A stretch of 64,000 bases of DNA from Mycobacterium marinum. Lineage in GTDB: Bacteria > Actinomycetota > Actinomycetes > Mycobacteriales > Mycobacteriaceae. The notes under the pieces were generated by a model that was given only the letters and a program-made list of their open reading frames with translations, had not been told where the DNA came from and made no database searches. Location: positions 3,720,001 through 3,784,000 of the forward strand of contig NZ_CP024190.1 of the NCBI RefSeq assembly GCF_003391395.1, in the 5' to 3' direction. The position numbers and the translations under genes were made by a program. This document shows positions 22,881-34,407 of the stretch, one piece after another. Positions within the stretch are counted from its first letter, which is position 1. Each line of letters opens with the position of its first letter.

Positions 22881-23957
22881 TTAACGGTACCCCGCAGGTC
22901 CCCGATTCCCGAGTCGTGCGGCAACCTCAGATGACAAACCCATCAGCTGGTTCGCCGCGTCAGCCAGTGCCAGGCGTACCGAACCCGCATAGTCGGCGAT
23001 GGACAACGCGGACATGATCCCGGCCAGGCGGATCGTGGATTTGTCCAGGTCCACCTGTCCCGCCAGCACGATCACCGGAATGCCCAGCGGCCGCGCCGCG
23101 GCAGCAATCTCACCGACCACCTTTCCGTGCAGCGATTGTTCGTCAAACCGCCCCTCCCCGGTGACGATGAGCTCGGCGTCGGCGAGGTCGTCGGCAAGAT
23201 GCGTGAGCTCAGCGATGATCGCGGCTCCGGACTCGCATCGACCCCGCAGTGCAAGTAGCCCCGCCCCGATTCCTCCGGCGGCCCCGGCCCCTGGCTCGGC
23301 ACTGACCGCGCGTCCGGCCGCCGCGTCCAGCTCAACCGCCCATGCCGCCAGGCGCCCCTCCAGCACGCTGATGGTGGCCGCGTCAGCACCCTTCTGCGGC
23401 GAGAACACCCTTGCCGAACCCCACGGGCCCAACAGCGGGTACTCGGCGTCAGAGGCGGCAATCAGCTCTATTCCGGCCAGCCGATCGCGGGCCGCATCCA
23501 GGCCGCCGAGCTCGGTAATCATGCCGTGGCCACCGTCGGTGCACGCGCTGCCGCCCAACCCCACCACGATGCGCCGCGCTCCCGCGGCCAGCGCCGCATC
23601 AATGAGCTGGCCCACTCCGCGGCTGTGGGCCGCCAACGCGGTTTCGGGCGACGGCGGACCACCCAGCAATGAGAGACCACAGGCTTGGGCGCATTCCAGG
23701 TAGGCGGTCGCCGAAGATCGCTCAAACACCCACTCCGCACTGACCGCGGTGTCCAGTGGCCCGGACACCTGCAGCTTCCGGACGCCACCCAGCCGGCTGC
23801 GCAGCACATCGATGAACCCCGGACCACCGTCGGATTGTGGGGCCACGATAAAGGAGTCATTGGGTCGTGAGCGGGTCCAGCCGGTGGCAATGACCGCCGC
23901 GGCTTCAACAGCCGACAGGCTTTCGCCATAGCAGTCCGGGGCCACCAGGACCCGCAT
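22881..23957 (-). CDS. Glycerate kinase (GlxK/GarK family)
   Basis: 358 residues from ATG at 23957 ([20 protein letters not shown]), equal in length to Rv2205c; a start at 24047 would add 30 residues. Family motifs: the N-terminal [27 protein letters not shown], the Gly/Ala-rich [12 protein letters not shown], and [14 protein letters not shown]. The reaction is glycerate + ATP to phosphoglycerate. It lies 85 bp upstream of the IscA-like gene on the same strand and is divergent from the DUF3043 gene. Confidence 0.92.
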   Translation of the reverse strand: MRVLVAPDCYGESLSAVEAAAVIATGWTRSRPNDSFIVAPQSDGGPGFIDVLRSRLGGVRKLQVSGPLDTAVSAEWVFERSSATAYLECAQACGLSLLGGPPSPETALAAHSRGVGQLIDAALAAGARRIVVGLGGSACTDGGHGMITELGGLDAARDRLAGIELIAASDAEYPLLGPWGSARVFSPQKGADAATISVLEGRLAAWAVELDAAAGRAVSAEPGAGAAGGIGAGLLALRGRCESGAAIIAELTHLADDLADAELIVTGEGRFDEQSLHGKVVGEIAAAARPLGIPVIVLAGQVDLDKSTIRLAGIMSALSIADYAGSVRLALADAANQLMGLSSEVAARLGNRGPAGYR

Positions 23958-24118
23958 CGCGGGCAGCTGGATCCGGCCGGGCCCGAGGCCATCGGCGGCA
24001 GCATCCGAGGCGAGGGAGCCGTTCATCACAAGCAAGAGTAGGGCCAACCGCTACACCGGCGCTGGGTAACACCGGCACAATTCCGGGGACTGGGCTCTCG
24101 CGAAGTAACCTGTCGGTT

Positions 24119-24823
24119 GTGAAGCTGCTGGGCCGCAAGAAAGACCATGACGAAGGCGCCGACATTTCGGCCGCAACCGACCACGCCGACGAGTCGGCGG
24201 CGAACTCCGGGGATACCTCATCATCGGCAACTTCTCGCGGACCGAAGACGACCGGCCCCAAGGGCCGGCCCACACCGAAACGCAACGACGCCACGCGATC
24301 CAAGAAGGGCCCGGTCGTTCCGGCGCCTATGACCAGCGCAGAGGCCCGGGCCCGGCGTAAGAAGCTGGCCCGGCCCAAACTCAGTCGCGAGGAGCGCAAG
24401 GCGGAAAAGGCGGCCGGCCGGGCCCGGATGGCCGAACGCCGGGAGCGCATGATGGCCGGCGACGAGGCATACCTGTTGCCCCGCGATCAAGGGCCGGTAC
24501 GCCGGTACGTCCGCGATGTGGTGGATGCCCGGCGCAACCTGCTCGGTCTGTTCATGCCGTCTGCGCTGGCGCTGCTCTTCGCCATGTTCGCCGTCCCGCA
24601 GCTGCAGCTTTACATGTCGCCGGCAATGCTGGTGCTGATGGCGCTGATGACCATTGACGGCATCATTTTGGCCCGCAAAGTCAGCAACCTGGTCGACGTC
24701 AAGTTCCCGAACAACACCGAAGGCCGTTGGAAGCTGGGCCTGTACGCGGCCGGCCGCGCGTCTCAAATGCGCAGGATGCGGGCGCCCCGGCCCAAGGTCG
24801 AGCGCGGCGCCAGTGTCGATTAG
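24119..24823 (+). CDS. DUF3043 membrane protein (Rv2206-like)
   Basis: 234 residues from GTG at 24119. A highly charged, Lys/Arg-rich N-terminal half (K-L-L-G-R-K-K-D-H-D-E and E-E-R-K-A-E-K-A-A-G-R-A-R) is followed by D-V-V-D-A-R-R-N-L-L-G. Two membrane helices come next (L-F-M-P-S-A-L-A-L-L-F-A and P-A-M-L-V-L-M-A-L-M-T). The basic C-terminus ends near R-A-P-R-P-K-V-E-R-G. The family is actinobacterial with unknown function. The cobU-cobT-cobS genes follow with a 28-bp gap, so it may be in the same transcript. Confidence 0.88.
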   Translation: MKLLGRKKDHDEGADISAATDHADESAANSGDTSSSATSRGPKTTGPKGRPTPKRNDATRSKKGPVVPAPMTSAEARARRKKLARPKLSREERKAEKAAGRARMAERRERMMAGDEAYLLPRDQGPVRRYVRDVVDARRNLLGLFMPSALALLFAMFAVPQLQLYMSPAMLVLMALMTIDGIILARKVSNLVDVKFPNNTEGRWKLGLYAAGRASQMRRMRAPRPKVERGASVD

Positions 24824-24851
24824 TACTCACCGGAAAGCTGTTTGACCACTC

Positions 24852-25408
24852 ATGCGCACACTGGTTCTCGGTGGGATCAGGTCGGGCAAGTCCCGCTGGG
24901 CAGAGGAGACCATTGCGGACTCGCTTACGCCCGAACAGCCGGTCCGTTATCTGGCCTCCGGACCGGCCACCGACTCCGACTCAGCCGCATCGCAGGACTG
25001 GGATCAGCGCGTCGCCAGGCACCGCGATCGCCGGCCCGGACACTGGTCAACGGTCGAAACTGACGACATCACGACCCAATTGCGGCAAGTGCCGGACACG
25101 CCCACTCTCGTCGACGATCTCGGTACGTGGTTGACCAGCGCCATGGACAGCCACCGCGCCTGGGAGGGCGGCTCCCCACCGGCCGCCCTGCAAGACACCA
25201 TCGACGACATGCTGGCCGCCGTCGGCGAATTCGGATCGACGCTGGTCCTGGTCAGCCCGGAAGTGGGGCTGACCGTGGTGCCGGCGACCGCATCCGGGCG
25301 CCGGTTCGCCGACGAGTTGGGCACCCTCAACCAGCGAATGGCGGCACTGTGTGACCGCGTGGTGCTGGTGGTGGCCGGCCAAGCCGTCCCGATCAAACCG
25401 TCGCGCGC

Positions 25409-25412
<4 letters not shown>
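24852..25412 (+). CDS. cobU: Adenosylcobinamide kinase / adenosylcobinamide-phosphate guanylyltransferase
   Basis: 186 residues from ATG at 24852. The N-terminal P-loop is [13 protein letters not shown]; the V-A-R-H-R-D-R-R-P box holds the His expected to take [12 protein letters not shown] follows, and the C-terminal [11 protein letters not shown] and [10 protein letters not shown] motifs complete the CobU/CobP signature. It phosphorylates adenosylcobinamide and then guanylates it in late B12 assembly. The stop overlaps the cobT start by 4 bp. In M. tuberculosis I recall cobU far away (Rv0254c), so its presence here is a difference. Confidence 0.92.
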
Positions 25413-27240
<1,828 letters not shown>

Positions 27241-27271
27241 AAGCTGAAAACGCTAGATTGGTGCCAAGTTG

Positions 27272-27304
27272 GGTTGGTCAGATTCCGACCAACCAGCATT
27301 TTTT
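27272..27304 (+). terminator. Intrinsic terminator after cobS
   Basis: The 8-bp perfect stem (27272-27279 with 27287-27294) with a 7-base loop is followed, four bases later, by six Ts (27299-27304). This is a classic factor-independent terminator, which is unusual in mycobacteria. It lies 31 bases after the cobS stop and ends the cob operon. Confidence 0.85.
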
Positions 27305-27342
27305 GAGCCGGTCCGCAGGACTAATGGAGATTCCTCCGATCG

Positions 27343-28926
27343 GTGGACACGGGATTGCACCGGCAATATCTGATTAATGTCCGATTAGTGGACCCTATTT
27401 TGGATCACGCGGACGTAAAGTCTCTTGACATGACCGCATCACGGCTGGTCGGCTCGAACCCCAGAACCCCGTTCGGACGACTGGTAACCCAGGGTAGCTT
27501 CTACTCGGCGGGGATGCAGATGGGCAGCGGCGCCGTGGTTCTGCCGGTCATTTGTGCGCATCAGGGACTTACTTGGGTGGCCGGGCTGTTGTTTCCGGCA
27601 TTCAGCATCGGCGCGATTCTGGGCAACTCGGTCTCCCCGTTGATTTTGCAGCGCTTCGGCCAGTACCGGCACTTGCTGATGGCCGCGATATCGGCGAGTG
27701 CCGCAACCCTGATCCTGGCCAACGCCGCAGTTCCCTGGACCGGCGCGCTGGTCGCCGCGGTTTTCTTCGTGACCGCGACCGCCAGCGGTGTCGTCGCCGG
27801 GGTTTCCGGTGTCGCCTACACCGACATGATCTCCAACAAGTTGTCCGTGTTGCGCCGCGGCGAGCTACTGCTCACCCAAGGGGCCGTCGGATCGCTGTTG
27901 GCCACCGGCGTCACGTTGGTGATTGTGCCGAGACTGGCCCACGGTGACGAGATGGCGCGCTACCACGATCTGCTCTGGCTGGGTGCCGCGAGCATGATTG
28001 TCGCCGGCGTTGCGGCGCTGTTCGTCGGTCCGATGCGGTCAGCGTCCAGCGCACCCACCGTCCGGTTGCCGCTGCGCGATATCTACCGTCAGGGCTTCGA
28101 GATCGCCCGCCGCGAGCCATGGTTCCGTCGGTATGCGACCACCTATCTGTTGTTCGCTCCCATCAGCCTGGGTACCACGTTCTTCAGCCTGCGCGCCGCC
28201 CAGTCGAGCGGCAGCCTGCACGTCCTGGTGATCCTTTCGAGCATCGCGTTGGTTATCGGTTCGCTGCTGTGGCGAGCGGTGAACCGCCGGTTCGGCGTGC
28301 GCGGCATGCTGTTGGGTAGCTCGCTGTTCAGCATCGCCGCCGCGTTGGTGTGCATCGTCGCCGAGCTGTGCGGCCAGTGGACCCAGATGTGGGCATACGG
28401 CACGGCGTTCCTGCTGGCGACCGTCGCCGCCCAAACCGTGGTCGCGGCCTCCATTTCGTGGATCAGCATGTTTGCTCCCGAACAACACCGCGCGACGCTG
28501 ATCTGCTTTGGAGCGACCTTGGCCGCGGTGGTGTCCACGCTGCTGGGAGCCGTACTGGGTGAACTCGCGCAGCGGCACGCAACCATCGGCCCAGTCCTCG
28601 TCTCGCTGACCTTGGCCATCATCGCCGCCGTCGCCAGCCTGCGCGCCCCGGGACTAAGCCAAACGACCGAAGCGCAGAGTCAGCTCGTCGAGAAGGCCCC
28701 GATGCGCCGGCTGAGTCGGGCCAGGCGGGGTGCACACCGCCTGGTCACCGGCACCGCTCCGGGGCTGGGTCTGGCACTGACCCGCCACACGGCGCCAGAC
28801 CGCCGCGGCCGGTACCCAAGCCTGCGCCGGGCACATCGCCGGCCGGCGCCATCCCCGATCCGGCCGGGCTGCCACGCCAGCGCGCACCGGCCCGAGCCCG
28901 GCAACCTCGCAACAGTCCTAACTTAG
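27343..28926 (+). CDS. Polytopic membrane protein, MFS-like transporter (Rv2209-like)
   Basis: 527 residues from GTG at 27343; an ATG at 27430 is an alternative. About 12 hydrophobic segments are spread across residues 55-440, with the two-bundle pattern of the major facilitator superfamily. A basic, Pro/Arg-rich tail of about 85 residues follows. The segment [16 protein letters not shown] begins the first helix. It matches M. tuberculosis Rv2209 in position; the substrate is unknown. The stop codon overlaps the end of ilvE on the other strand by 9 bp. A true start could be internal. Confidence 0.82.
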   Translation: MDTGLHRQYLINVRLVDPILDHADVKSLDMTASRLVGSNPRTPFGRLVTQGSFYSAGMQMGSGAVVLPVICAHQGLTWVAGLLFPAFSIGAILGNSVSPLILQRFGQYRHLLMAAISASAATLILANAAVPWTGALVAAVFFVTATASGVVAGVSGVAYTDMISNKLSVLRRGELLLTQGAVGSLLATGVTLVIVPRLAHGDEMARYHDLLWLGAASMIVAGVAALFVGPMRSASSAPTVRLPLRDIYRQGFEIARREPWFRRYATTYLLFAPISLGTTFFSLRAAQSSGSLHVLVILSSIALVIGSLLWRAVNRRFGVRGMLLGSSLFSIAAALVCIVAELCGQWTQMWAYGTAFLLATVAAQTVVAASISWISMFAPEQHRATLICFGATLAAVVSTLLGAVLGELAQRHATIGPVLVSLTLAIIAAVASLRAPGLSQTTEAQSQLVEKAPMRRLSRARRGAHRLVTGTAPGLGLALTRHTAPDRRGRYPSLRRAHRRPAPSPIRPGCHASAHRPEPGNLATVLT

Positions 28927-30024
28927 CCGCGACATCCAGCCGTGGGTGTCGGCAAAAGTACCCCGCTGGATCCCGGTCAACGTGTCACGCAACGCCATTG
29001 TCACCTCGCCAGGTTGACCGTCGGCGATGGTGAACTCGCCGTCGCCGTACTTCACCCGCGAGACCGGGGTGATCACGGCTGCGGTACCGCACGCGAAAAC
29101 CTCGGTGATCTCGCCGGCCGCCGCCTTCTTCTGCCACTCGGCGATGTCGATCTTGCGCTCCTCCACCGCGAATCCGGCGTCAAGCGCCAACTGCAGCAAC
29201 GAATCCCGGGTGATGCCGGGCAGCAGCGAGCCGGATAGCTCTGGGGTTACCAGTCTGGCCGACCCCCCCTTGCCGAGCACGAAGAAGATGTTCATCCCAC
29301 CCATCTCCTCGACGTAGCGCCGTTCCACGGAATCCAGCCACACCACCTGGTCGCAACCGTTCTCGGTGGCTTCGGCCTGAGCCAGCAGCGACGCGGCGTA
29401 GTTGCCGCCGAACTTGGCGGCGCCGGTTCCTCCGGGGCAAGCACGCACGTAGTCGGTCGACACCCAGACGCTGACCGGATTGATACCGCCCTTGAAGTAC
29501 GCGCCGGCCGGCGAGGCAATCAACAGGTACCGGTACTGCTTGGCCGGGCGCACCCCGAGTCCCGGCTCGGTGGCGATGATGAATGGCCGCAGGTAGAGCG
29601 CCTCTTCGCCACCGGCCGGCGGCACCCAGACGTTGTCGACGGCGATGAGTTGGGTCAGCGATTCGATGAACAGCTCTTCGGGCAGCTCGGGAATCGCCAT
29701 CCGCCGGGCCGAGGAGCGCAAGCGCGCCGCATTGGCCCAGGCCCGAAACGACACAATCGAGCCGTCCGCCCAGCGATAGGCCTTGAGCCCTTCGAAGACT
29801 TCCTGCGCGTAGTGCAAGACGATCGCCGACGGGTCCAACTCGATCGGGCCGTAGCCGATGACCCGCGGATTGTGCCAGCCCACCCCCTCGTCGAAATCGA
29901 TCGACACCATGTGGTCGGTGTGATAGCGGCCGAAGCCGGGGTCAGCCAGAATTGATACGCGCTCAGCCTCGGTGGCCGGATTTGTCGCGCGCGTCACGGT
30001 GAACTGTTGGGACCCCCTGGTCAT
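28918..30024 (-). CDS. ilvE: Branched-chain amino-acid aminotransferase
   Basis: 368 residues from ATG at 30024 ([10 protein letters not shown]), the same length as M. tuberculosis IlvE. It is a class IV PLP aminotransferase: [14 protein letters not shown] near the substrate pocket, the PLP lysine in [11 protein letters not shown], and [14 protein letters not shown] for the phosphate. It performs the last step of Leu/Ile/Val synthesis and the first step of their breakdown. Downstream it meets the MFS gene. Confidence 0.96.
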   Translation of the reverse strand: MTRGSQQFTVTRATNPATEAERVSILADPGFGRYHTDHMVSIDFDEGVGWHNPRVIGYGPIELDPSAIVLHYAQEVFEGLKAYRWADGSIVSFRAWANAARLRSSARRMAIPELPEELFIESLTQLIAVDNVWVPPAGGEEALYLRPFIIATEPGLGVRPAKQYRYLLIASPAGAYFKGGINPVSVWVSTDYVRACPGGTGAAKFGGNYAASLLAQAEATENGCDQVVWLDSVERRYVEEMGGMNIFFVLGKGGSARLVTPELSGSLLPGITRDSLLQLALDAGFAVEERKIDIAEWQKKAAAGEITEVFACGTAAVITPVSRVKYGDGEFTIADGQPGEVTMALRDTLTGIQRGTFADTHGWMSRLS

Positions 30025-30078
30025 GGCCACGATTGTATATCGCTGTGCCAACTGGTTTTTGCCACGTGATTGGGCGCC

Positions 30079-31182
30079 TTACCGCGTCTTGGCCTCAACG
30101 AAGGGCGGACGCACCACTTCGCACTCGACGGCACGGCCTCGCACGTCGACGGTGATTTGCTGGCCGTCTTCCACACCCGCGTCGGTGTCAATCAGCGCAA
30201 GCGCGATACCGATCTGCAGGGTTGGCGAGAACGTCCCCGATGTGGTGACCCCGACCGGGGTGGAGCCGTTTAACACCGTCAGGCCCGGACGCAACACACC
30301 GCGGCCGACCATGCGCAACCCCCGGAGCAAGCGGCGCGGGCCGGCCGCTTTCTCCGCCAACAACGCTTCCCGGCCAAAGAACGCGTCCTTCTTCCAGCCG
30401 ATCGCCCACCCACATCGGGCCTGCAACGGCGAAATGTCGAGCGACAGTTCATGCCCGTGCAGGGGGTAGCCCATTTCGGTGCGCAGCGTGTCGCGCGCGC
30501 CCAGGCCGGCCGGCTCACCGCCCACTTCGGCAACGGCGGCCGCCAGGGCGTCGAAGACCACGCCGGCGGACTCCCACGGTGGTAGCAGCTCATAGCCGTG
30601 CTCGCCGGTGTACCCGGTGCGGCAGACCCGAACCGATACCCCGTTGTACGACGAGTCGGCATAGCCCATGTAATCCATCTCAGTGGGCAGGCCGAGCGCG
30701 GCCAGCACCTCGGTCGAACGCGGCCCCTGCACCGCCAGCACCGCGTAGGAGCGATGCAGGTCGGTGATGGTCAAATCGCTCGGTGCCGCCGCCTGCAAGG
30801 CTGCGACCACCGCGGCGGTGTTGGCGGCGTTGGGCACCAGGAAGATTTCGTCGTCGGCAACGTAGTAGGCGATCAAGTCGTCAATCACGCCACCGGATTC
30901 GTTGCAGCACAAGGTGTATTGCGCCTTGCCCGGCCCGATGCGGCGTAGATCGTTGGTAAGCGCGGAGTTGACGAACTCCGCCGCACCCGGCCCGCGAACC
31001 AGTGCCTTACCCAGATGGCTGACGTCGAACAAGCCGGCGGCGTTGCGGGTGGCATTGTGCTCGCTGACCGTCCCGGCGTAGGACACCGGCATCAGCCAGC
31101 CGCCGAATTCGGCGAAGCTTGCGCCCAGCGCGCGGTGGCGGTCTTCCAACGGTCCCTGCATCAACTCTGGCGCGTCACTCAC
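30079..31182 (-). CDS. gcvT: Aminomethyltransferase (glycine cleavage T-protein)
   Basis: 367 residues from GTG at 31182. It transfers the aminomethyl carbon of glycine to tetrahydrofolate. Signatures: [10 protein letters not shown] near the N-terminus, [23 protein letters not shown], the [18 protein letters not shown] stretch, and the folate-binding Y-F-x-G-like [10 protein letters not shown]. It is separated from ilvE by 54 bp on the same strand. Divergent from the adenylyl cyclase gene with only 44 bp between. Confidence 0.95.
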   Translation of the reverse strand: MSDAPELMQGPLEDRHRALGASFAEFGGWLMPVSYAGTVSEHNATRNAAGLFDVSHLGKALVRGPGAAEFVNSALTNDLRRIGPGKAQYTLCCNESGGVIDDLIAYYVADDEIFLVPNAANTAAVVAALQAAAPSDLTITDLHRSYAVLAVQGPRSTEVLAALGLPTEMDYMGYADSSYNGVSVRVCRTGYTGEHGYELLPPWESAGVVFDALAAAVAEVGGEPAGLGARDTLRTEMGYPLHGHELSLDISPLQARCGWAIGWKKDAFFGREALLAEKAAGPRRLLRGLRMVGRGVLRPGLTVLNGSTPVGVTTSGTFSPTLQIGIALALIDTDAGVEDGQQITVDVRGRAVECEVVRPPFVEAKTR

Positions 31183-31226
31183 GGCGTCTCACCCTAATCG
31201 GTCCGGCTGCTGGCACACTTGGGCAG

Positions 31227-32372
31227 GTGTCCGGTTCTCCCGACCCCCTCGACTTCGAGGCGCTCGAAGCTGCCGGAATCGCTAACCCCCGGGAGCGGGC
31301 CGATCTGATCAAGTACCTCGATGACCTTGGCTTCACCCTCGAGGAAATGGCCGAGGCCGAACGGCGGGGACGGCTATTCGGCCTCGCCGGCGATGTCCTG
31401 CAATGGCCAGGCCCCCCGATCTACACCCTGACGGCCGCCGGCGAGCAACTCGGGCTATCTGCCGACGACATCGCTCACATCTGGGCCCTGCTAGGTCTCA
31501 CCGTCGCCGGTCCCGACGTACCCACCCTGAGCCAGGCCGACGTCGATGCGCTGGCAACCTGGCTCGCCGTGAAATCGGTGGTGGGTGAGGACGGCGCGTT
31601 CGGGCTGTTGCGGGTGCTCGGCGCGGCCATGGCCCGGCTGGCCGAGGCCGAATCCACGATGATCCGCGCGGGGACACCGGACATCCAAATGACGTACACC
31701 AATAACGAACTAGCCACGGCGCAGGCCTACCGCGCGGTCGCCGAGTTTGTCCCCCGCATCGGCACCCTGATCGACATCGTGCACCGCCATCACCTGACCA
31801 GCGCCCGGACTCACTTCGAAGGCGTCACTCGTGATGCATCAGCCAGCGTGGTGTGCGGCATCGGTTTTGCCGATCTGTCGAGCTTCACGGTATTGACCCA
31901 AACGCTGACGCCGACGGAGCTACAGGGCCTGCTCAACGAGTTTGGCGCGGCCGTAGCCGACGTGGTGCACGCCGACGGGGGCCGGGTGGTGAAGTTCATC
32001 GGTGACGCGGTGATGTGGGTTAGTTCGACACCACAACGGCTCGCGCAGGCGGCGGTCGACCTGGTCCACCACCCCAGAGCACGCGAAGAAGGATTGCAGG
32101 TGCGGGCCGGACTTGCCTACGGCACCGCACTGGCCATCAACGGGGACTACTTCGGCACGCCGGTCAACTTGGCCGCGCGTCTGGTGGCGGCCGCGGCGCC
32201 GGGACAAGTCCTAGCCGACGCGGCGTTGCATGACCAACTGCCGGATTGGCCCACGATCCCCCAGGGCCCATTGACGCTCAAGGGATTTGACGACCCGGTG
32301 AATGCATTCGAACTGCAAGGCAGCGCCGATCGACCAGACGGTGGGCAAGCAGGCCCGCGCTGCGGTGACTAG
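31227..32372 (+). CDS. Class III adenylyl cyclase (Rv2212-like)
   Basis: 381 residues from GTG at 31227. The N-terminal half (D-F-E-A-L-E-A-A-G-I-A-N-P-R-E-R-A-D-L) is the autoinhibitory/regulatory helical domain known from the Rv1264/Rv2212 type. The C-terminal cyclase domain has F-A-D-L-S-S-F-T for the first metal Asp, D-G-G-R-V-V-K-F-I-G-D-A-V-M-W for the second, and F-G-T-P-V-N-L-A-A-R-L-V-A-A-A for transition-state residues. It makes cAMP from ATP; family members respond to pH or fatty acids. It lies 11 bp upstream of pepB, likely co-transcribed. Confidence 0.93.
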   Translation: MSGSPDPLDFEALEAAGIANPRERADLIKYLDDLGFTLEEMAEAERRGRLFGLAGDVLQWPGPPIYTLTAAGEQLGLSADDIAHIWALLGLTVAGPDVPTLSQADVDALATWLAVKSVVGEDGAFGLLRVLGAAMARLAEAESTMIRAGTPDIQMTYTNNELATAQAYRAVAEFVPRIGTLIDIVHRHHLTSARTHFEGVTRDASASVVCGIGFADLSSFTVLTQTLTPTELQGLLNEFGAAVADVVHADGGRVVKFIGDAVMWVSSTPQRLAQAAVDLVHHPRAREEGLQVRAGLAYGTALAINGDYFGTPVNLAARLVAAAAPGQVLADAALHDQLPDWPTIPQGPLTLKGFDDPVNAFELQGSADRPDGGQAGPRCGD

Positions 32373-32383
32373 GGTGATTGCCC

Positions 32384-33943
32384 GTGACCGCCGAATCGGG
32401 TGACCAAATCCCCACCGTCCATGTCGCCACCTCGTTGCCGAAGCGTGGTGTGAGTTCATCCGTGCTGATCGTGCCGGTCGTCTCGACCGGCGACGATGAG
32501 CAGTCCGGCGAGCGGCCAGGCGCCGTCGTCGCCTCCGCGGAGCCATTCCTGAGCGCGGATGCGATCGCCGAGATCGAGGCGGGCCTGCGGGCCCTGGACG
32601 CTACCGGCGCCAGTGACCAGGTGCACCGGCTCGTGGTCTCGTCGCTTCCGGTGAGCAGCGTGCTGACGGTGGGCCTGGGCAAACCCCGCTATGAGTGGAC
32701 ACCGGACGCGGTGCGTCGTGCCGCCGGCGCTGCCGCGCGGGCGCTCGGCACTGCGAAGACAGTGGTGACCACGTTGGCGGACTTGCCCGGCGACGGTGTC
32801 TGCGCTGCGGCCATCGAGGGTCTGATCCTGGGCAGCTATCGGTTCAGCGCCTTCCGTAGCGCCAAGACGGCCCCCAAAGACGCCGGGCTGCATAAGGTCA
32901 CCGTGCTGACGACGGCCAAAGACGCCCGGAAGCACTGCGCGCACGGTGCAGCCGTGGCAACCGCCGTCGCCACCGCCCGCGACCTGGTGAACACGCCGCC
33001 CAGCCACCTCTATCCCGCCGAGTTGGCGCGACGGGCAAAAGTTCTGGGCGAGTCGGTCGGACTCGAAGTCCAAGTGCTCGACGAGAAGGCGCTGCAAAAA
33101 GCCGGATACGGCGGGCTGGTCGGTGTCGGTCAGGGCTCGTCCCGCCCGCCGCGGCTGGTGCGGTTGACCCACCGGGGATCGCGGCTGGCCAAGAACCCCA
33201 GACGGGCCAAGAAGGTCGCCCTGGTCGGCAAGGGAGTGACCTTTGATACCGGCGGGATCTCGATCAAGCCGGCCGCGTCGATGCATTACATGACCTCGGA
33301 CATGGGTGGCGCGGCCGCGGTGATCGCGACCGTCGCGCTGGCGGCCCAGCTGGAGTTGCCGATCGACGTGATCGCCACGGTGCCGATCGCCGAAAACATG
33401 CCTTCAGCCACGGCACAGCGGCCCGGCGACGTGCTGACGCAGTACGGCGGAACCACGGTCGAGGTGCTCAACACCGACGCGGAGGGCCGGCTGATCCTGG
33501 CCGATGCCATCGTTCGGGCGTGTGAGGACAACCCGGACTATCTGATCGAGACCTCGACGTTGACCGGAGCCCAGACCGTGGCCTTGGGTGCGCGTATCCC
33601 CGGAATCATGGGCAGCGACGAGTTCCGCGACCGGGTCGCGGCAATCTCCCAACAGGTGGGTGAGAACGGTTGGCCCATGCCGCTGCCGGACGAACTCAAG
33701 GACGACCTGAAATCCACGGTGGCCGACCTGGCCAATGTCAGCGGGCAGCGCTTTGCCGGCATGTTGGTCGCCGGGGTGTTCTTGCGGGAGTTCGTCGCCG
33801 ATGCGGTGGACTGGGCACATATCGATGTGGCCGGCCCGGCGTACAACACCGGTAGCGCCTGGGGCTACACGCCCAAGGGAGCCACCGGCGTGCCGACCCG
33901 CACCATGTTCGCGGTGCTCGAGGACATCGCGGCTAACGGCTGA
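32384..33943 (+). CDS. pepB: Leucyl aminopeptidase (M17 family)
   Basis: 519 residues from GTG at 32384 (TTG at 32378 is possible but less likely). The M17 catalytic domain is C-terminal: [16 protein letters not shown] with the metal Lys and Asp, M-T-S-D-M-G-G-A, and the signature [13 protein letters not shown] with Asp, Glu and Arg. It removes N-terminal residues from peptides in the cytosol, probably as a hexamer with two metals per subunit. It matches M. tuberculosis Rv2213. Confidence 0.95.
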   Translation: MTAESGDQIPTVHVATSLPKRGVSSSVLIVPVVSTGDDEQSGERPGAVVASAEPFLSADAIAEIEAGLRALDATGASDQVHRLVVSSLPVSSVLTVGLGKPRYEWTPDAVRRAAGAAARALGTAKTVVTTLADLPGDGVCAAAIEGLILGSYRFSAFRSAKTAPKDAGLHKVTVLTTAKDARKHCAHGAAVATAVATARDLVNTPPSHLYPAELARRAKVLGESVGLEVQVLDEKALQKAGYGGLVGVGQGSSRPPRLVRLTHRGSRLAKNPRRAKKVALVGKGVTFDTGGISIKPAASMHYMTSDMGGAAAVIATVALAAQLELPIDVIATVPIAENMPSATAQRPGDVLTQYGGTTVEVLNTDAEGRLILADAIVRACEDNPDYLIETSTLTGAQTVALGARIPGIMGSDEFRDRVAAISQQVGENGWPMPLPDELKDDLKSTVADLANVSGQRFAGMLVAGVFLREFVADAVDWAHIDVAGPAYNTGSAWGYTPKGATGVPTRTMFAVLEDIAANG

Positions 33944-34057
33944 TCCCGCAGCGCGAAGATCGCGAAACTCCAGCCACCGCAAACACCGCTGGTCTAGCCA
34001 AGGCGCACAGCGGTTAGGCCGGTCGCCCACGGCGATACTGCGGCCCATGGCCGGACT

Positions 34058-34402
34058 GTGACTGTGCGACGGTTGATCATCGCCGTAGCCGCCGTGCTCT
34101 TGGTGGCTGGCGCGATTGGGCTGTTGGTGCCGGTGACGGCATCCAAGGGCGACGGCGGCTCCGTGTCTTGCGGCAGCGGGCTGGCGGCTGACCCGTCCGC
34201 AGCGGGGAACGCCAACGACAGCAATGGCGCCAACATACCGATCCCCAACCAGGTCATCCCGCACACCGACGTCGTCGCGCAATGTTCAGTCGGCGGTGTC
34301 CCGCAGGGGCATGTGGGCGATACCGCTGGCGGTCATCGGGGCCGTCGGAATAGCCGGCGCGGTGCTCGCGCGGCGGTCCGAAGGTGCAGCGGCGAGCGTC
34401 TG
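34058..34402 (+). pseudogene. Small two-helix membrane protein gene with an apparent 1-bp frameshift
   Basis: It starts at GTG 34058: one membrane helix (L-I-I-A-V-A-A-V-L-L-V-A-G-A-I-G-L-L), then an extracytoplasmic region with S-V-S-C-G-S and H-T-D-V-V-A-Q-C. After Cys at 34283-34285 the frame becomes Arg/Gly-rich and runs to 34471, overlapping ephD. Removing one T at 34285/34286 restores Q-S-A-V-S-R-R-G-M-W-A-I, a second membrane helix (P-L-A-V-I-G-A-V-G-I-A-G-A-V-L-A) and a stop at 34402, six bases before the ephD end. Proteins of this shape (two helices, paired Cys) are common in mycobacteria. It is either a real disruption or a sequencing error. Confidence 0.78.
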
Positions 34403-34407
34403 ACGCG

